A DNA stretch of 64,000 bases from Ruegeria lacuscaerulensis. Lineage in GTDB: Bacteria; Pseudomonadota; Alphaproteobacteria; Rhodobacterales; Rhodobacteraceae. Shown in pieces: positions 56,405 through 64,000 of this stretch. The position numbers and the translations under genes are program-made. The notes under the pieces are model-generated. The model made no database searches. It was not told the origin of the DNA and was given only the letters and a program-made list of their open reading frames with translations. Where the stretch lies: contig NZ_WQDY01000010.1 in NCBI RefSeq assembly GCF_013033355.1, positions 121,695 through 185,694 of the forward strand, in the 5' to 3' direction. The first letter of the stretch is position 1; each line of letters starts with the position of its first letter.

Positions 56405-57523
56405 TTAGACTGGATGCCTTAACAACGCCGCGAGGGGTTCACTCTCCGGCAAATCGTCCTGCCTGACGCTGAGCACGCGACCACCCGTTTGAAGCACCCT
56501 ACAAGCCAGCTCTGACAGTATGTCGTACGTCTCAGGCCCTTCTGCATCGTAGGTTACGGTCCCGACCTCTTCATCAATCCGTCCAGGCAAGGTCGCGTCC
56601 ATATTGACAAGCAACGTGTCTACGCCACCAAAAGTGCTGGCTTTCGCGATATCTGTGACCCTGTTGGTTGCGCGGCGAACACCTGCTCGGGCGCGGTAAA
56701 GGCCTAGCAAATCTTGGATCTCCGTCGCATAGTGTTCGTCGATCAAAAGCCTAGCAGCCTTTGCGATTTCATTGTCGGAGCTTTCTTCGCCCACACCGAC
56801 CGGTTGACCATCGATCACGTCCTCAAAGCTACAGATCGAAAGATAGATCGAGCGCAATGGTTCGTTGGCAACGACGATCATGGGTGTATCGCGGCCCGTC
56901 AAATACGGACGCATGGCTTCGTCGACTCGGCGAGAATAGGCAAGCAGGTGCACTTTCTGACCTTCGCTTCCTTGCAGCCTTCCTTTCGGTGCGCGCCCAC
57001 TGATGCTCGCTTTGCCGGCCACGGATGCAGCGTCTTTCGGCATTTCGTGAAGCTTCACCTCTCCAACAGGTCGGTTCCCGGTAATTTCCAAAACTCGCAC
57101 CCCACCTTGCCCGAGTACCAAAACAGTCGCGCTATGTGGGAACGCCAACGCCCGCAAAAGTGGCGGCAAGTGGAAGCGGTCGGATACTTGGAAATCGTCA
57201 GTCAAATGATTTGGAAGTCGAAAAGTGCGTGTTCGTTCAGGTGTCGCAAAAACAACTAGGCTTTCGGACTGATGCTGCCAGAAATCATCGTCATCGTGTA
57301 TGTCCGCAAGGTTCGCCTCCAGTTCGAGTTTTACCTTTTTGTGCAAGATGTCGTCGCTAATTTCTGCCAGCGCATCATGGGCAAGGTTTCCAAATGCCGT
57401 GCGGGATTGTTGTACCTCCTGTGTCACAGGCGTGGTTCTCAACGAAATACTCACGCAAGCCGGGCCACGGTATTTGGCTAGGCTACGAACATCGCGAATT
57501 GTCGGAATGTCGACGTGTTGCAT
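56405..57523 (-). CDS. Bacterial eRF1-like (BaeRF) family protein
   Basis: 372 residues, AAGGAG before the ATG. The opening RDVRSLAKYRGPACVSISLRTTPVTQEVQQSRTAFGNLAHDAL is characteristic of the BaeRF group (archaeo-eukaryotic release-factor-like proteins in bacteria). The middle has a strand-rich domain (SESLVVFATPERTRTFRLPNHL, TVLVLGQGGVRVLEI), and the C-terminus has GGVDTLLVNMDATLPGRIDEE and ELACRVLQTGGRVLSVRQDDLPES, as in eRF1 domain 3. Relatives are proposed ribosome-associated factors. Probable operon with the CDF gene. Confidence 0.8.
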   Translation of the reverse strand: MQHVDIPTIRDVRSLAKYRGPACVSISLRTTPVTQEVQQSRTAFGNLAHDALAEISDDILHKKVKLELEANLADIHDDDDFWQHQSESLVVFATPERTRTFRLPNHLTDDFQVSDRFHLPPLLRALAFPHSATVLVLGQGGVRVLEITGNRPVGEVKLHEMPKDAASVAGKASISGRAPKGRLQGSEGQKVHLLAYSRRVDEAMRPYLTGRDTPMIVVANEPLRSIYLSICSFEDVIDGQPVGVGEESSDNEIAKAARLLIDEHYATEIQDLLGLYRARAGVRRATNRVTDIAKASTFGGVDTLLVNMDATLPGRIDEEVGTVTYDAEGPETYDILSELACRVLQTGGRVLSVRQDDLPESEPLAALLRHPV

Positions 57524-57704
57524 AGAGTATCTCCTTACTGGGTTCTGCTTTTCGCAAAAGAAGTGAAAACTTGAACGGAATCGGATTTAACAAAACGAGT
57601 ATTGGCCGCCGCGATTTCATAAGCAAGAATACGAGAAAACCACCCTGAATACCTAAGCAGGCCATCGATTGTAAGCTCATCAAAGTGCACAGGAGAAACT
57701 CAGA

Positions 57705-59600
57705 ATGAGGAAGGCAACGCTACTTGGAGCTACTACCGCCTTATTCTGCGGCACGGTTTCAACGGCCCAAGATGTCCGGATCCAGCCTGAGGATACGCAG
57801 TTTGGCAAACAGCACTATTCGCCATTTGTAGATCAGGCTTTTCCGAACAGAGTATTTTGGGGCGACACACACCTGCACACCTCGTTTTCTGCGGACGCGG
57901 GTATGATCGGCAATGTCCTTGGACCGGACGAAGCGTTTCAGTTTGCGAGAGGAGAGAAGGTTCGCGCCACAATGGGTGAATTTGCTCAACTCGTGCGCCC
58001 GCTGGACTTCCTCGTCGTCGCTGATCACGCAGAAAACCTCGGTTTGGCTCCAATGATCTCAGAGTCTGATCAGCAGCTCTTGCGATCAAAGTGGGGCCGC
58101 CAGGTACATGATCTTGTAAAGGGCGGAGACCCCATTTCGGGCTACCTCATGTATATCGAGGCCATTAGTTCCAATACTGACCCCCTTAACGATGATGAAC
58201 TCGCAAAGACGTATTGGAACCGCATCGTAGACTCAGCAGAACGCCACAACGAACCAGGTGTCTTCACCGCTCTGCATGGTTTCGAATGGACGTCAGCCAA
58301 CAATCTGAACAATTTGCATCGTGTCGTCATGTTCCGGGATGGGGCTGATCGGGTACAGGATCTGGTTCCTTTCTCTTCTTACGATTCATCGGACCCAGAA
58401 GATCTGTGGACTTGGATGGAGGCATACGAAGACAGGACCGGCGGCAAGGTCATGGCCTTTGCGCATAACGGGAACATGTCGAACGGCGAAATGTTCGCTG
58501 ACGTTCGCCACAACGGCCAACCCATTGACGCAGAATACGCCGAGCGTCGCGCTCGCTGGGAGCCAGTATATGAAGTGACGCAAATGAAAGGCGACGGTGA
58601 GACGCACCCTTTGCTCTCACCAGACGATGAATATGCCGATTATTACACTTGGGACCGCGGCAACTTCGGATCGGAATTGAAGACAGAGGAAATGCTGCCT
58701 CGTGAGTACGCCCGAACTACCTTGGCTCGCGGACTGAGATATCAGGAAGAACTTGGGGCCAATCCCTTCAAGATAGGCTTAATCGGCTCCACCGACAGCC
58801 ACACCTCGCTCGCGACAGCGCGTGAAGATAATTTCTTCGCAAAAGTGAGCTTAGTAGAGCCGGGCACCGGAAGTGATCGCTATTTTGAGTACGCAGTGCA
58901 GCCAGGATCCATTGGGGAAGCCATAAGTGTACAGGCGTATGAAACTGCTGCATCCGGCCTGACAGCCGCATGGGCACGTGAAAACACCCGTGAGGCCATT
59001 TGGGACGCGTTCAAGCGTAAGGAGGTCTATGCCACCACAGGTTCGCGCATGACCGTGCGTGTTTTCGCCGGCTGGGACTTTGAACCCGATGAGGTTTTTA
59101 GGCCGGATTTCGCATCTGAAGGATATGCTCGCGGCGTTCCAATGGGTGGCGATCTATTTTTGGGTTCTGAGGGTCAGTCCCCGACTCTGATGGTTAGAGC
59201 TTTGCGTGATCCAGACGGTGCTAACTTGGATCGCATTCAAATAGTCAAAGGTTGGATCAATGCGAACAGTGAACCCAAAACTAAGGTTTTTGACGCGGCT
59301 TGGGCCGGTGATCGCGAACTTAGTGAAACAGGTGTTCTGCCACCGGTTGGCAGCACTGTAGACGGTTCCGAGTATACCAATACAATCGGTGAAGCCATGT
59401 TGAGTGCCCACTGGAAAGACCCGGAATTCGATCCGGCTCAACAGGCTTACTACTACGTTCGTGTTCTTGAAATCCCAACACCGTCATGGCTTGCATATGA
59501 CCAAGACTATTTTGGCGACCTAAACTTGCCTGAAGATGCCGTGATGGTTCAGCAGGATCGCGCCTACACGTCACCAATTTGGTACTCGCCCAAAGATTAG
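57705..59600 (+). CDS. Exported DUF3604 protein
   Basis: 631 residues, AGGAGA before the ATG. Signal peptide MRKATLLGATTALFCGTVSTAQ. The DUF3604 core begins VFWGDTHLHTSFSADAG, a PHP-like metal-binding HxH, followed by DFLVVADHAENLG, TALHGFEWTS, VMAFAHNGNMSNGEMF and IGSTDSHTSLATAREDNFF. The set of His/Asp residues suggests a metal hydrolase, but no reaction is established for the family. The gene stands with another outer-membrane protein and a deacylase on the opposite strand downstream. Confidence 0.9.
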   Translation: MRKATLLGATTALFCGTVSTAQDVRIQPEDTQFGKQHYSPFVDQAFPNRVFWGDTHLHTSFSADAGMIGNVLGPDEAFQFARGEKVRATMGEFAQLVRPLDFLVVADHAENLGLAPMISESDQQLLRSKWGRQVHDLVKGGDPISGYLMYIEAISSNTDPLNDDELAKTYWNRIVDSAERHNEPGVFTALHGFEWTSANNLNNLHRVVMFRDGADRVQDLVPFSSYDSSDPEDLWTWMEAYEDRTGGKVMAFAHNGNMSNGEMFADVRHNGQPIDAEYAERRARWEPVYEVTQMKGDGETHPLLSPDDEYADYYTWDRGNFGSELKTEEMLPREYARTTLARGLRYQEELGANPFKIGLIGSTDSHTSLATAREDNFFAKVSLVEPGTGSDRYFEYAVQPGSIGEAISVQAYETAASGLTAAWARENTREAIWDAFKRKEVYATTGSRMTVRVFAGWDFEPDEVFRPDFASEGYARGVPMGGDLFLGSEGQSPTLMVRALRDPDGANLDRIQIVKGWINANSEPKTKVFDAAWAGDRELSETGVLPPVGSTVDGSEYTNTIGEAMLSAHWKDPEFDPAQQAYYYVRVLEIPTPSWLAYDQDYFGDLNLPEDAVMVQQDRAYTSPIWYSPKD

Positions 59601-59689
59601 ACACATTGCCGTAACCGCCGCAGTTTATTCGCGTTGTAGACACTGCGCGCACTTAACTGGATGTCTGCATTGAGCTTAACGGATTATTT

Positions 59690-60463
59690 CTAACCTCTTG
59701 GTAGGACGATCTGCGGCTGTAACCGAACCCTCATACCTTCTGGGCCATTGTCAGGTGAGCTGGCCCAGTACCCGACACCCAATTGCCAATTGATTGGAAT
59801 ATCTGCGACAGGAGCCAGTTTCGCGATATTGACATTCACCGGGATGGACCACTCGCTGGAAATCCAGTCGTAGGTGCTTTCTGACGTAACGCTGAAGGTC
59901 CATGCAGTGGCGGTTGAATAAGCGACGAAAGGTTGCACAAAGCTGCTGCTGGTTGGTGTAGTGGGGTTGCTCTCCAAATCCCAGATGTGGTTGGCAAGTG
60001 CTCCGTACGTCCAAGGACCTTCAGTTTTTAGGGCAATTCCCGTTACGCCCGCAGCCCAAGTCTCAGTTGAAACGTCAGAACCAGTTGGAATGCGAAGCAC
60101 TGGGCCAACACCCCATGTAAGGTTCTGCGCAGTGGTCTTTGAGTACCATGCGCTAAACAAGATATCGCCAAACCCGCTTTGAGATGTTCCCGGAACAATA
60201 TCGTCCTGCCAGATGTATGGAACAATCGTTCTGGTGACGACATTGGCACCATTTTCGAGTGCAAATGGTACAACTGGCTGGAAGTTGAAGGTGGTACGTG
60301 ATCCTTGATCGCTAGGCCCGATATTCTCGTCAAAGTTCAACTGGAACGGCACCGAGACAATTGCAGCGATTGGATTGGCAAGCTGCTGCGCGAGTTCCGC
60401 TTCATCCTGGGCTGCTGCTGTTGTGCCGATGCAGATTAAGCACAATGATAGTACGCGATGCAT
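59690..60463 (-). CDS. Predicted outer-membrane protein (phenol MetA-pathway-like)
   Basis: 257 residues, CGGAG before the ATG. Signal peptide MHRVLSLCLICIGTTAAAQ. Beta-strand-rich mature part: VPFQLNFDENIG, TTFNFQPVVPFAL, RTIVPYIWQDD, GFGDILFSAWYSKT, WGVGPVLRIPTGSD and VRLQPQIVLPRG. The PFQLNFDEN...GFGDI pattern resembles the outer-membrane proteins annotated as transporter or MetA-pathway of phenol degradation. The role is probably as a channel or unknown. Convergent with the DUF3604 gene. Confidence 0.75.
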   Translation of the reverse strand: MHRVLSLCLICIGTTAAAQDEAELAQQLANPIAAIVSVPFQLNFDENIGPSDQGSRTTFNFQPVVPFALENGANVVTRTIVPYIWQDDIVPGTSQSGFGDILFSAWYSKTTAQNLTWGVGPVLRIPTGSDVSTETWAAGVTGIALKTEGPWTYGALANHIWDLESNPTTPTSSSFVQPFVAYSTATAWTFSVTSESTYDWISSEWSIPVNVNIAKLAPVADIPINWQLGVGYWASSPDNGPEGMRVRLQPQIVLPRG

Positions 60464-60682
60464 TCTTAACTCCGGTGCTAGAGTTTAGTTTGGTAGGTAA
60501 GGGTCCGGTGTACCCTCCGGAAAGGGCTTACCCAGAGGAATGCTGGAACAATACGTCAGGAAGCACCGTAGCACTGCTTTATTCAGGGCCCAAAGGCAAT
60601 TGGCGAAAAGGCCGCTTTGTCCGCGGAGCGACCAATCGTGTCTAAAGCGGTGAAGGACCGTTTTGAGCCTAAACCTGTCATG
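60464..60682. other. Gene-free stretch between outer-membrane protein and deacylase
   Basis: 219 bases. The part 60600-60670 (GGCCGCTTTGTCCGCGGAGC ... CGTTTTGAGCC) recalls the stretch at 55190-55260 and other gene-free spots in the window; I take it as another degenerate copy of a dispersed intergenic sequence. Confidence 0.4.
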
Positions 60683-62230
60683 TTATTTTTGAACCTCGCG
60701 GCGAATTGCTTGGCCTGAGTTAGCGTCAAAAACCAGGAGACCATCGTCAACAACTAACGTGCCGTTTACGAGAACGGTTTGTACACCTACGGCGGGTTGG
60801 TTCGCGTTTTCGTAGGTGGCTAGATCCGCCACTGTCTTGGGGTCAAAGACGACAATGTCAGCATCCATTCCAACTTGCAGCCGCCCCTTCTTTTTCATTT
60901 GTGGAACAAAATCCTCGAGCGTTTGAGCTGGCATCAAGGACATCTTGAGAATTGCTTCCTCGAGGGACAATAAGCCTCGTTCCCGCACATAAGATCGAAG
61001 GATTTTGGTAAACGCCCCAGCCGAACGTGGGTGACTGAACACATTGTCGGGAAGTGGCCAATCACTACCTTCATAATTCAGAACTGCCCCGCTTTCGTCA
61101 AAGTAAGACCAGAACACTGCATCCGACGCAATCATGACTGCTGGGTGGGTAACGGATGCATCCAATAGCGCGAGCGCATCAGGATCGTTCTCGTCCAGAA
61201 AATGCCACGTAACAAAGGTGCCAGGCTCGTTGTCCTGGTAATCGGCCAGCTCCTGTTCTGTCATGCGATCTGCGCCCAATTGAAAGTTCTGAGCCGTTGA
61301 GCTCATGCGTTCTCGCCATCCGTCACCTGAGAACATCGCGGCTCCTACAACGGTGTTTGCGGCACCATAAGGATAGGCTTCTACTGTGACGTTAATGCCT
61401 TGAGCCTGCGCACGTTCAACCAAATCAAGGGTGGCGTGGATGTCTTCCAATGAAGAACTGTTGATATGACAGATATGCATGTGTGCGCCTGTAAGCGCGG
61501 CGTTCGCAATCAATTCTTTTATTGCCTCAAAAGACCCCTGCGGTTCCAAATTCGATGCGTACCGCACGTGCGTATAGGTGGCCACGCCATAGTCGGCAGC
61601 CATATTTGCCAAAGCGAAGTACTCTTTTTGACCGTAACCAGGCGCGTATCCTGCGTTAACGCCTATACCCAATGCCCCCTCTTTCAATCCTTGCTCGACT
61701 AAGTCCAACAACTCCGCCATGCGAAGCGGATCGGCGATTTCTGTTTTCCAATCGTCGAACCTCTGCGCATCTTGAAAATAGGATAGTTCCGCAACAGGCC
61801 CTTCACCTGTGAATGCAGCTATTCGGCCAAACGTCCAAGCCGCAGACGCCCCATAGTTCAGCGGCGTTTGCTGCCATTCCATTTCGGCATACCAGTCTGC
61901 AATAGGGAGGATACCGGACTCCAACTCCAGAACGGTTGTTACGCCTTGCATCGCTTGCATACGCATGTCGCCCAAGTTCATTCCGTGTGCATGCAAATCG
62001 ATGAACCCCGGCGCTACAACAAGATCAGTTGCATCGATCTCTACTGAACCGTCCATGGCGAACTCGGAGATCGCGGATATCTCGCCGCCGTTGATCCCGA
62101 GATTTCGGATGGCGTCCAATCCTGTCTCAGGATCGATGACCCGCCCGTTCGTTATGACTATATCGTAATCCTGCGCAGAGCAGGTCGTGGCAATGGCCAC
62201 AAAAATTGCAGAAACGAATGTGCGGTACAT
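60683..62230 (-). CDS. Exported amidohydrolase, N-acyl-D-amino-acid deacylase-like
   Basis: 515 residues, GGAGG before the ATG. Signal peptide MYRTFVSAIFVAIATTCSAQ. The amidohydrolase fold is complete: DIVITNGRVIDPETGLDAI, VVAPGFIDLHAHGMNL (HxH), VLELESG (bridging Glu), YTHVRYASNL, MHICHINSSSLEDI and MIASDAVFW (catalytic Asp). The C-terminal strand is GRLQVGMDADIVVFDPKTV. This is the D-aminoacylase branch, which releases D-amino acids from N-acyl forms. The export signal is unusual for cytosolic D-aminoacylases. Confidence 0.88.
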   Translation of the reverse strand: MYRTFVSAIFVAIATTCSAQDYDIVITNGRVIDPETGLDAIRNLGINGGEISAISEFAMDGSVEIDATDLVVAPGFIDLHAHGMNLGDMRMQAMQGVTTVLELESGILPIADWYAEMEWQQTPLNYGASAAWTFGRIAAFTGEGPVAELSYFQDAQRFDDWKTEIADPLRMAELLDLVEQGLKEGALGIGVNAGYAPGYGQKEYFALANMAADYGVATYTHVRYASNLEPQGSFEAIKELIANAALTGAHMHICHINSSSLEDIHATLDLVERAQAQGINVTVEAYPYGAANTVVGAAMFSGDGWRERMSSTAQNFQLGADRMTEQELADYQDNEPGTFVTWHFLDENDPDALALLDASVTHPAVMIASDAVFWSYFDESGAVLNYEGSDWPLPDNVFSHPRSAGAFTKILRSYVRERGLLSLEEAILKMSLMPAQTLEDFVPQMKKKGRLQVGMDADIVVFDPKTVADLATYENANQPAVGVQTVLVNGTLVVDDGLLVFDANSGQAIRREVQK

Positions 62231-62509
62231 GACCTGATCCTCCGTGTCTCCAGCGTACGGCGATCAAGGAACAGATCAATTCAATACTTTGCCTAGGTCT
62301 GTTTTGTCCGCATTGCGGTTGTTCGCAACAATTTGGTGAACCTCTGCATCGATTCCAGACCTAAAATGCAAAGTTAAAGGCATGCTGCACTTGCATCCGG
62401 CAACTCGCCGTCCAAAGCGTACATCGTCATTTTGCTCATCGAGCACAAAGCGCAAGATGAAAAGTTGGCCAATCGGTATCGGGTTTCTATTGTGGTTTCC
62501 AAACAGCGG
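62231..62509. other. Gene-free stretch upstream of the deacylase
   Basis: 279 bases with no supportable gene. 62303-62330 (TTTTGTCCGCATTGCGG and following) recalls the TTTGTCCGC strings at 47652 and 60613. Presumably holds the deacylase promoter. Confidence 0.35.
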
Positions 62510-63367
62510 CTACTCAATTGCGGTTTGAAATGTTGAGGTAAGTCGTTTGTTCAAACCGTGATGAGGCTCGGCTGAGGAACCGTAGTGCAACTCTGCCAAG
62601 GCAGCGATGTCATTGAAAATGACTACGGAGCCGCCCTCTTCATTCGCATAGACCAGTAGTTTTTGGCAAAAGGCATCCAAACCAATTGCTGGAAAGCCCG
62701 TCATTGCCACGCCACCGGGTGCTGGTCCGCCAAACAGTAAGAGAACTGCATCCGGTAGTTCCACCCCCAGTTGGGACGCTTCGGTCGCAAAATCGATTTC
62801 GCCAAACCACACAGTATCGTCCTGCCCCATCACAGCTGTCCTGAGACGTTCTACTGCCTCTGGTACGCTGAGCAGAGATCGCAGTTCGATGACCCCATAG
62901 TCGGCAAACAATCCGCTGATTGGCGCTGGTGCTGCATCCAAGCCGTTCAGAACTTCGAGCAGCTTGCTTTCAAATGTATTTAACGCTTGGGGGTCATTCA
63001 GACCATGCCGCACTTTGAGAAACTGAGAGTCTGTATAGGCGATCTGCGGGCGATCATCCTGATCGAAGGAAAGAGCGCGAAAAGGAAGGTCCAAACCTGC
63101 TCGTATGTTCTCTTCCAGAATGGGCGTGTTTATCTCTGGATCAGAGAAAATGAGTACACGTGATGCTGGCATTTCTACGCCTTCAGCTTTGGCCAAGCGC
63201 GCGTGATCTATCGATGCGATTGGAGCAGCTCCCGCTTCGACAACGGCAGTCTCAAGCTCTAAAAAGTTTTTGTCCACCGCAGTCTGGACAGATGACGATT
63301 GTGCCAGACCGGATGTCGAAACCGACGCAGTTGTAATGATCGAGAGAACAAAGAAAAACCTCAGCAC
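62510..63367 (-). CDS. Exported protein with two DUF302 domains
   Basis: 285 residues from a GTG at 63367 with AGGAAGAG upstream. Signal peptide MLRFFFVLSIITTASVSTSGLA. Two DUF302-like units are seen. The first (about 35-130) is FLELETAVVEAGAAPIASIDHARLAKAEGVEMPASRVLIFSDPEINTPIL. The second (about 170-285) is RLRTAVMGQDDTVWFGEIDFATEASQLGVELPDAVLLLFGGPAPGGVAM. The paired arrangement is a known one. DUF302 proteins are small periplasmic or cytosolic proteins of unknown function. It follows the DUF4345 gene after 19 bases. Confidence 0.85.
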   Translation of the reverse strand: MLRFFFVLSIITTASVSTSGLAQSSSVQTAVDKNFLELETAVVEAGAAPIASIDHARLAKAEGVEMPASRVLIFSDPEINTPILEENIRAGLDLPFRALSFDQDDRPQIAYTDSQFLKVRHGLNDPQALNTFESKLLEVLNGLDAAPAPISGLFADYGVIELRSLLSVPEAVERLRTAVMGQDDTVWFGEIDFATEASQLGVELPDAVLLLFGGPAPGGVAMTGFPAIGLDAFCQKLLVYANEEGGSVVIFNDIAALAELHYGSSAEPHHGLNKRLTSTFQTAIE

Positions 63368-63386
63368 TTTAACTCTTCCTGTTTCA

Positions 63387-63758
63387 TTATACTTTTCTCA
63401 GGGAAACCGCCGCCAGAGCTGCAAAAGCTATCTCGGCCGCAAGATAAAATAGAAGTAACCCGTTTGGAACTCCATCGATAAGAATGCTTAGCATGCGTCC
63501 AACAGCCAGTCCCGACATAAACAAAAACAGAACCCAAAGCGCAGGGCGTTGTAATTCTGGTTTCGAAGCAGCCGCCAACCAAAACAACGCGTTTGCCAGG
63601 TAAAGACCCATAATCGCTCGGAACACGTGGGTTTGGTTCGTCCCTTCCACCGGAAATTCCAGCAAAACTGGGATCAAACTGCCGGGCATCAGACCGTATG
63701 ATAACGCAATTGGCACGAGGCCGGTGGCAGCAAGCACAAGGACTATTCTAGCACTCAT
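63387..63758 (-). CDS. DUF4345 family membrane protein
   Basis: 123 residues from the ATG at 63758, with AAAGGA upstream. Four hydrophobic segments: IVLVLAATGLVPIALSYGLM, FRAIMGLYLANALFWLAAA, ALWVLFLFMSGLAVGRMLSIL and LLLFYLAAEIAFAALAAVSL. The AIMGLYLANALFW and SGLAVGRMLSILIDG strings fit the DUF4345 family of small membrane proteins with no known role. Operon with the DUF302 gene. Confidence 0.8.
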   Translation of the reverse strand: MSARIVLVLAATGLVPIALSYGLMPGSLIPVLLEFPVEGTNQTHVFRAIMGLYLANALFWLAAASKPELQRPALWVLFLFMSGLAVGRMLSILIDGVPNGLLLFYLAAEIAFAALAAVSLRKV

Positions 63759-63875
63759 GGAGGATTCCTTTTCGTAGAAGTTTCGCTTTGTTTGCAAAGC
63801 TCCTGATCAATCTATTGGGGCATCCGATGATCAGAATCGGATGCCCACGCCACGATCTGAAAGGTGTATCCGACA

Positions 63876-64000
63876 GGCCAAGTCGAGCTTTCCAAAGAGC
63901 GAGCCAGTGCTGCGCAGCCGTTTTCAGCTACGCACCAAACAGGTCACAATGCGCCTTCGTCGCCCAGGAATTCGATACCAGCTGTCGCGCCATCACTGTA
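63876..64000 (-). repeat. Right arm of the long-range inverted repeat
   Basis: Reverse complement of this stretch aligns with 48115-48242 from the codon for Tyr of YSDGATAG through the stop and past it to GCTCGACTTGG. It is cut by the window edge, so the real length is unknown. Confidence 0.85.
63944..64000 (-). CDS. Partial second copy of the small lipoprotein (C-terminus)
   Basis: The minus strand encodes YSDGATAGIEFLGDEGAL and a TGA at 63946-63944, amino-acid-identical to the last 18 residues of the lipoprotein at 47872-48171. There is one silent difference (GAA for GAG). The rest of the gene lies beyond the window. Confidence 0.8.
   Translation of the reverse strand, partial: YSDGATAGIEFLGDEGAL

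Overview
The window is a stretch of alphaproteobacterial chromosome, most likely from the Roseobacter group of the Rhodobacteraceae. I base this on gene content and order (rpsT-dnaA-dnaN-recF-gyrB; rimP-nusA-ylxR-infB; ubiE-ubiB next to mutM), on the GC-rich codon use of the core genes, and on short intergenic motifs of a kind I recall from roseobacters. No species call is possible from sequence reading alone.

Positions 1-35.5 kb are ordinary core genome. In order: a partial CAP-domain lipoprotein, a YkuD transpeptidase, a tiny membrane protein, ferrochelatase, a BioC-like methyltransferase, ComF, a grxC-nitrilase-marR run, ubiG, a proline iminopeptidase coupled to a short solute-binding protein, the rimP-nusA-ylxR-infB operon, a secreted caspase-like protease, kynA-kynB, a kbl / PLP-enzyme / tdh operon with an XRE-cupin regulator, a thiolase, ubiE-ubiB, mutM, an enoyl-CoA hydratase, rpsT, and the dnaA-dnaN-recF-gyrB replication block. 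In that block a carboxymuconolactone-decarboxylase-like gene and its divergent TetR regulator sit between recF and gyrB, with two clean palindromic operators between them.

Positions 35.5-64 kb are accessory and visibly poorer in GC in parts. First comes an AraC / RHH / sulfatase / outer-membrane-protein block (35.9-39.6 kb). It is followed by a Tn7-like transposition module (40.0-46.6 kb) with tnsA, tnsB, tnsC and tniQ, plus a divergent PD-(D/E)XK nuclease-like gene. Its tnsC is split by a single in-frame TAA. A candidate right end, with a terminal sequence reminiscent of Tn402/Tn5053 ends, lies at 46587. I could not find the left end.

After a prephenate-dehydrogenase-like gene comes a run of small secreted and membrane proteins (47.9-50.1 kb). 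Then a coupled secreted trio follows (50.2-53.2 kb): a tyrosine-phosphatase-like protein lacking the P-loop arginine, a protein with a kinase-like DRxxN loop, and a calcineurin-like metallophosphatase. This trio is the best candidate in the window for an undescribed system. Beyond it are a DUF4956-like membrane protein, an SdiA-regulated-type beta-propeller, a BaeRF-CDF pair, and a set of exported enzymes (DUF3604, outer-membrane protein, D-aminoacylase-like, DUF302, DUF4345). The last 57 bases encode an inverted second copy of the C-terminus of the 47.9-kb lipoprotein, so the 48.2-63.9 kb segment is bounded by an inverted repeat.

I saw no rRNA, tRNA or CRISPR array.
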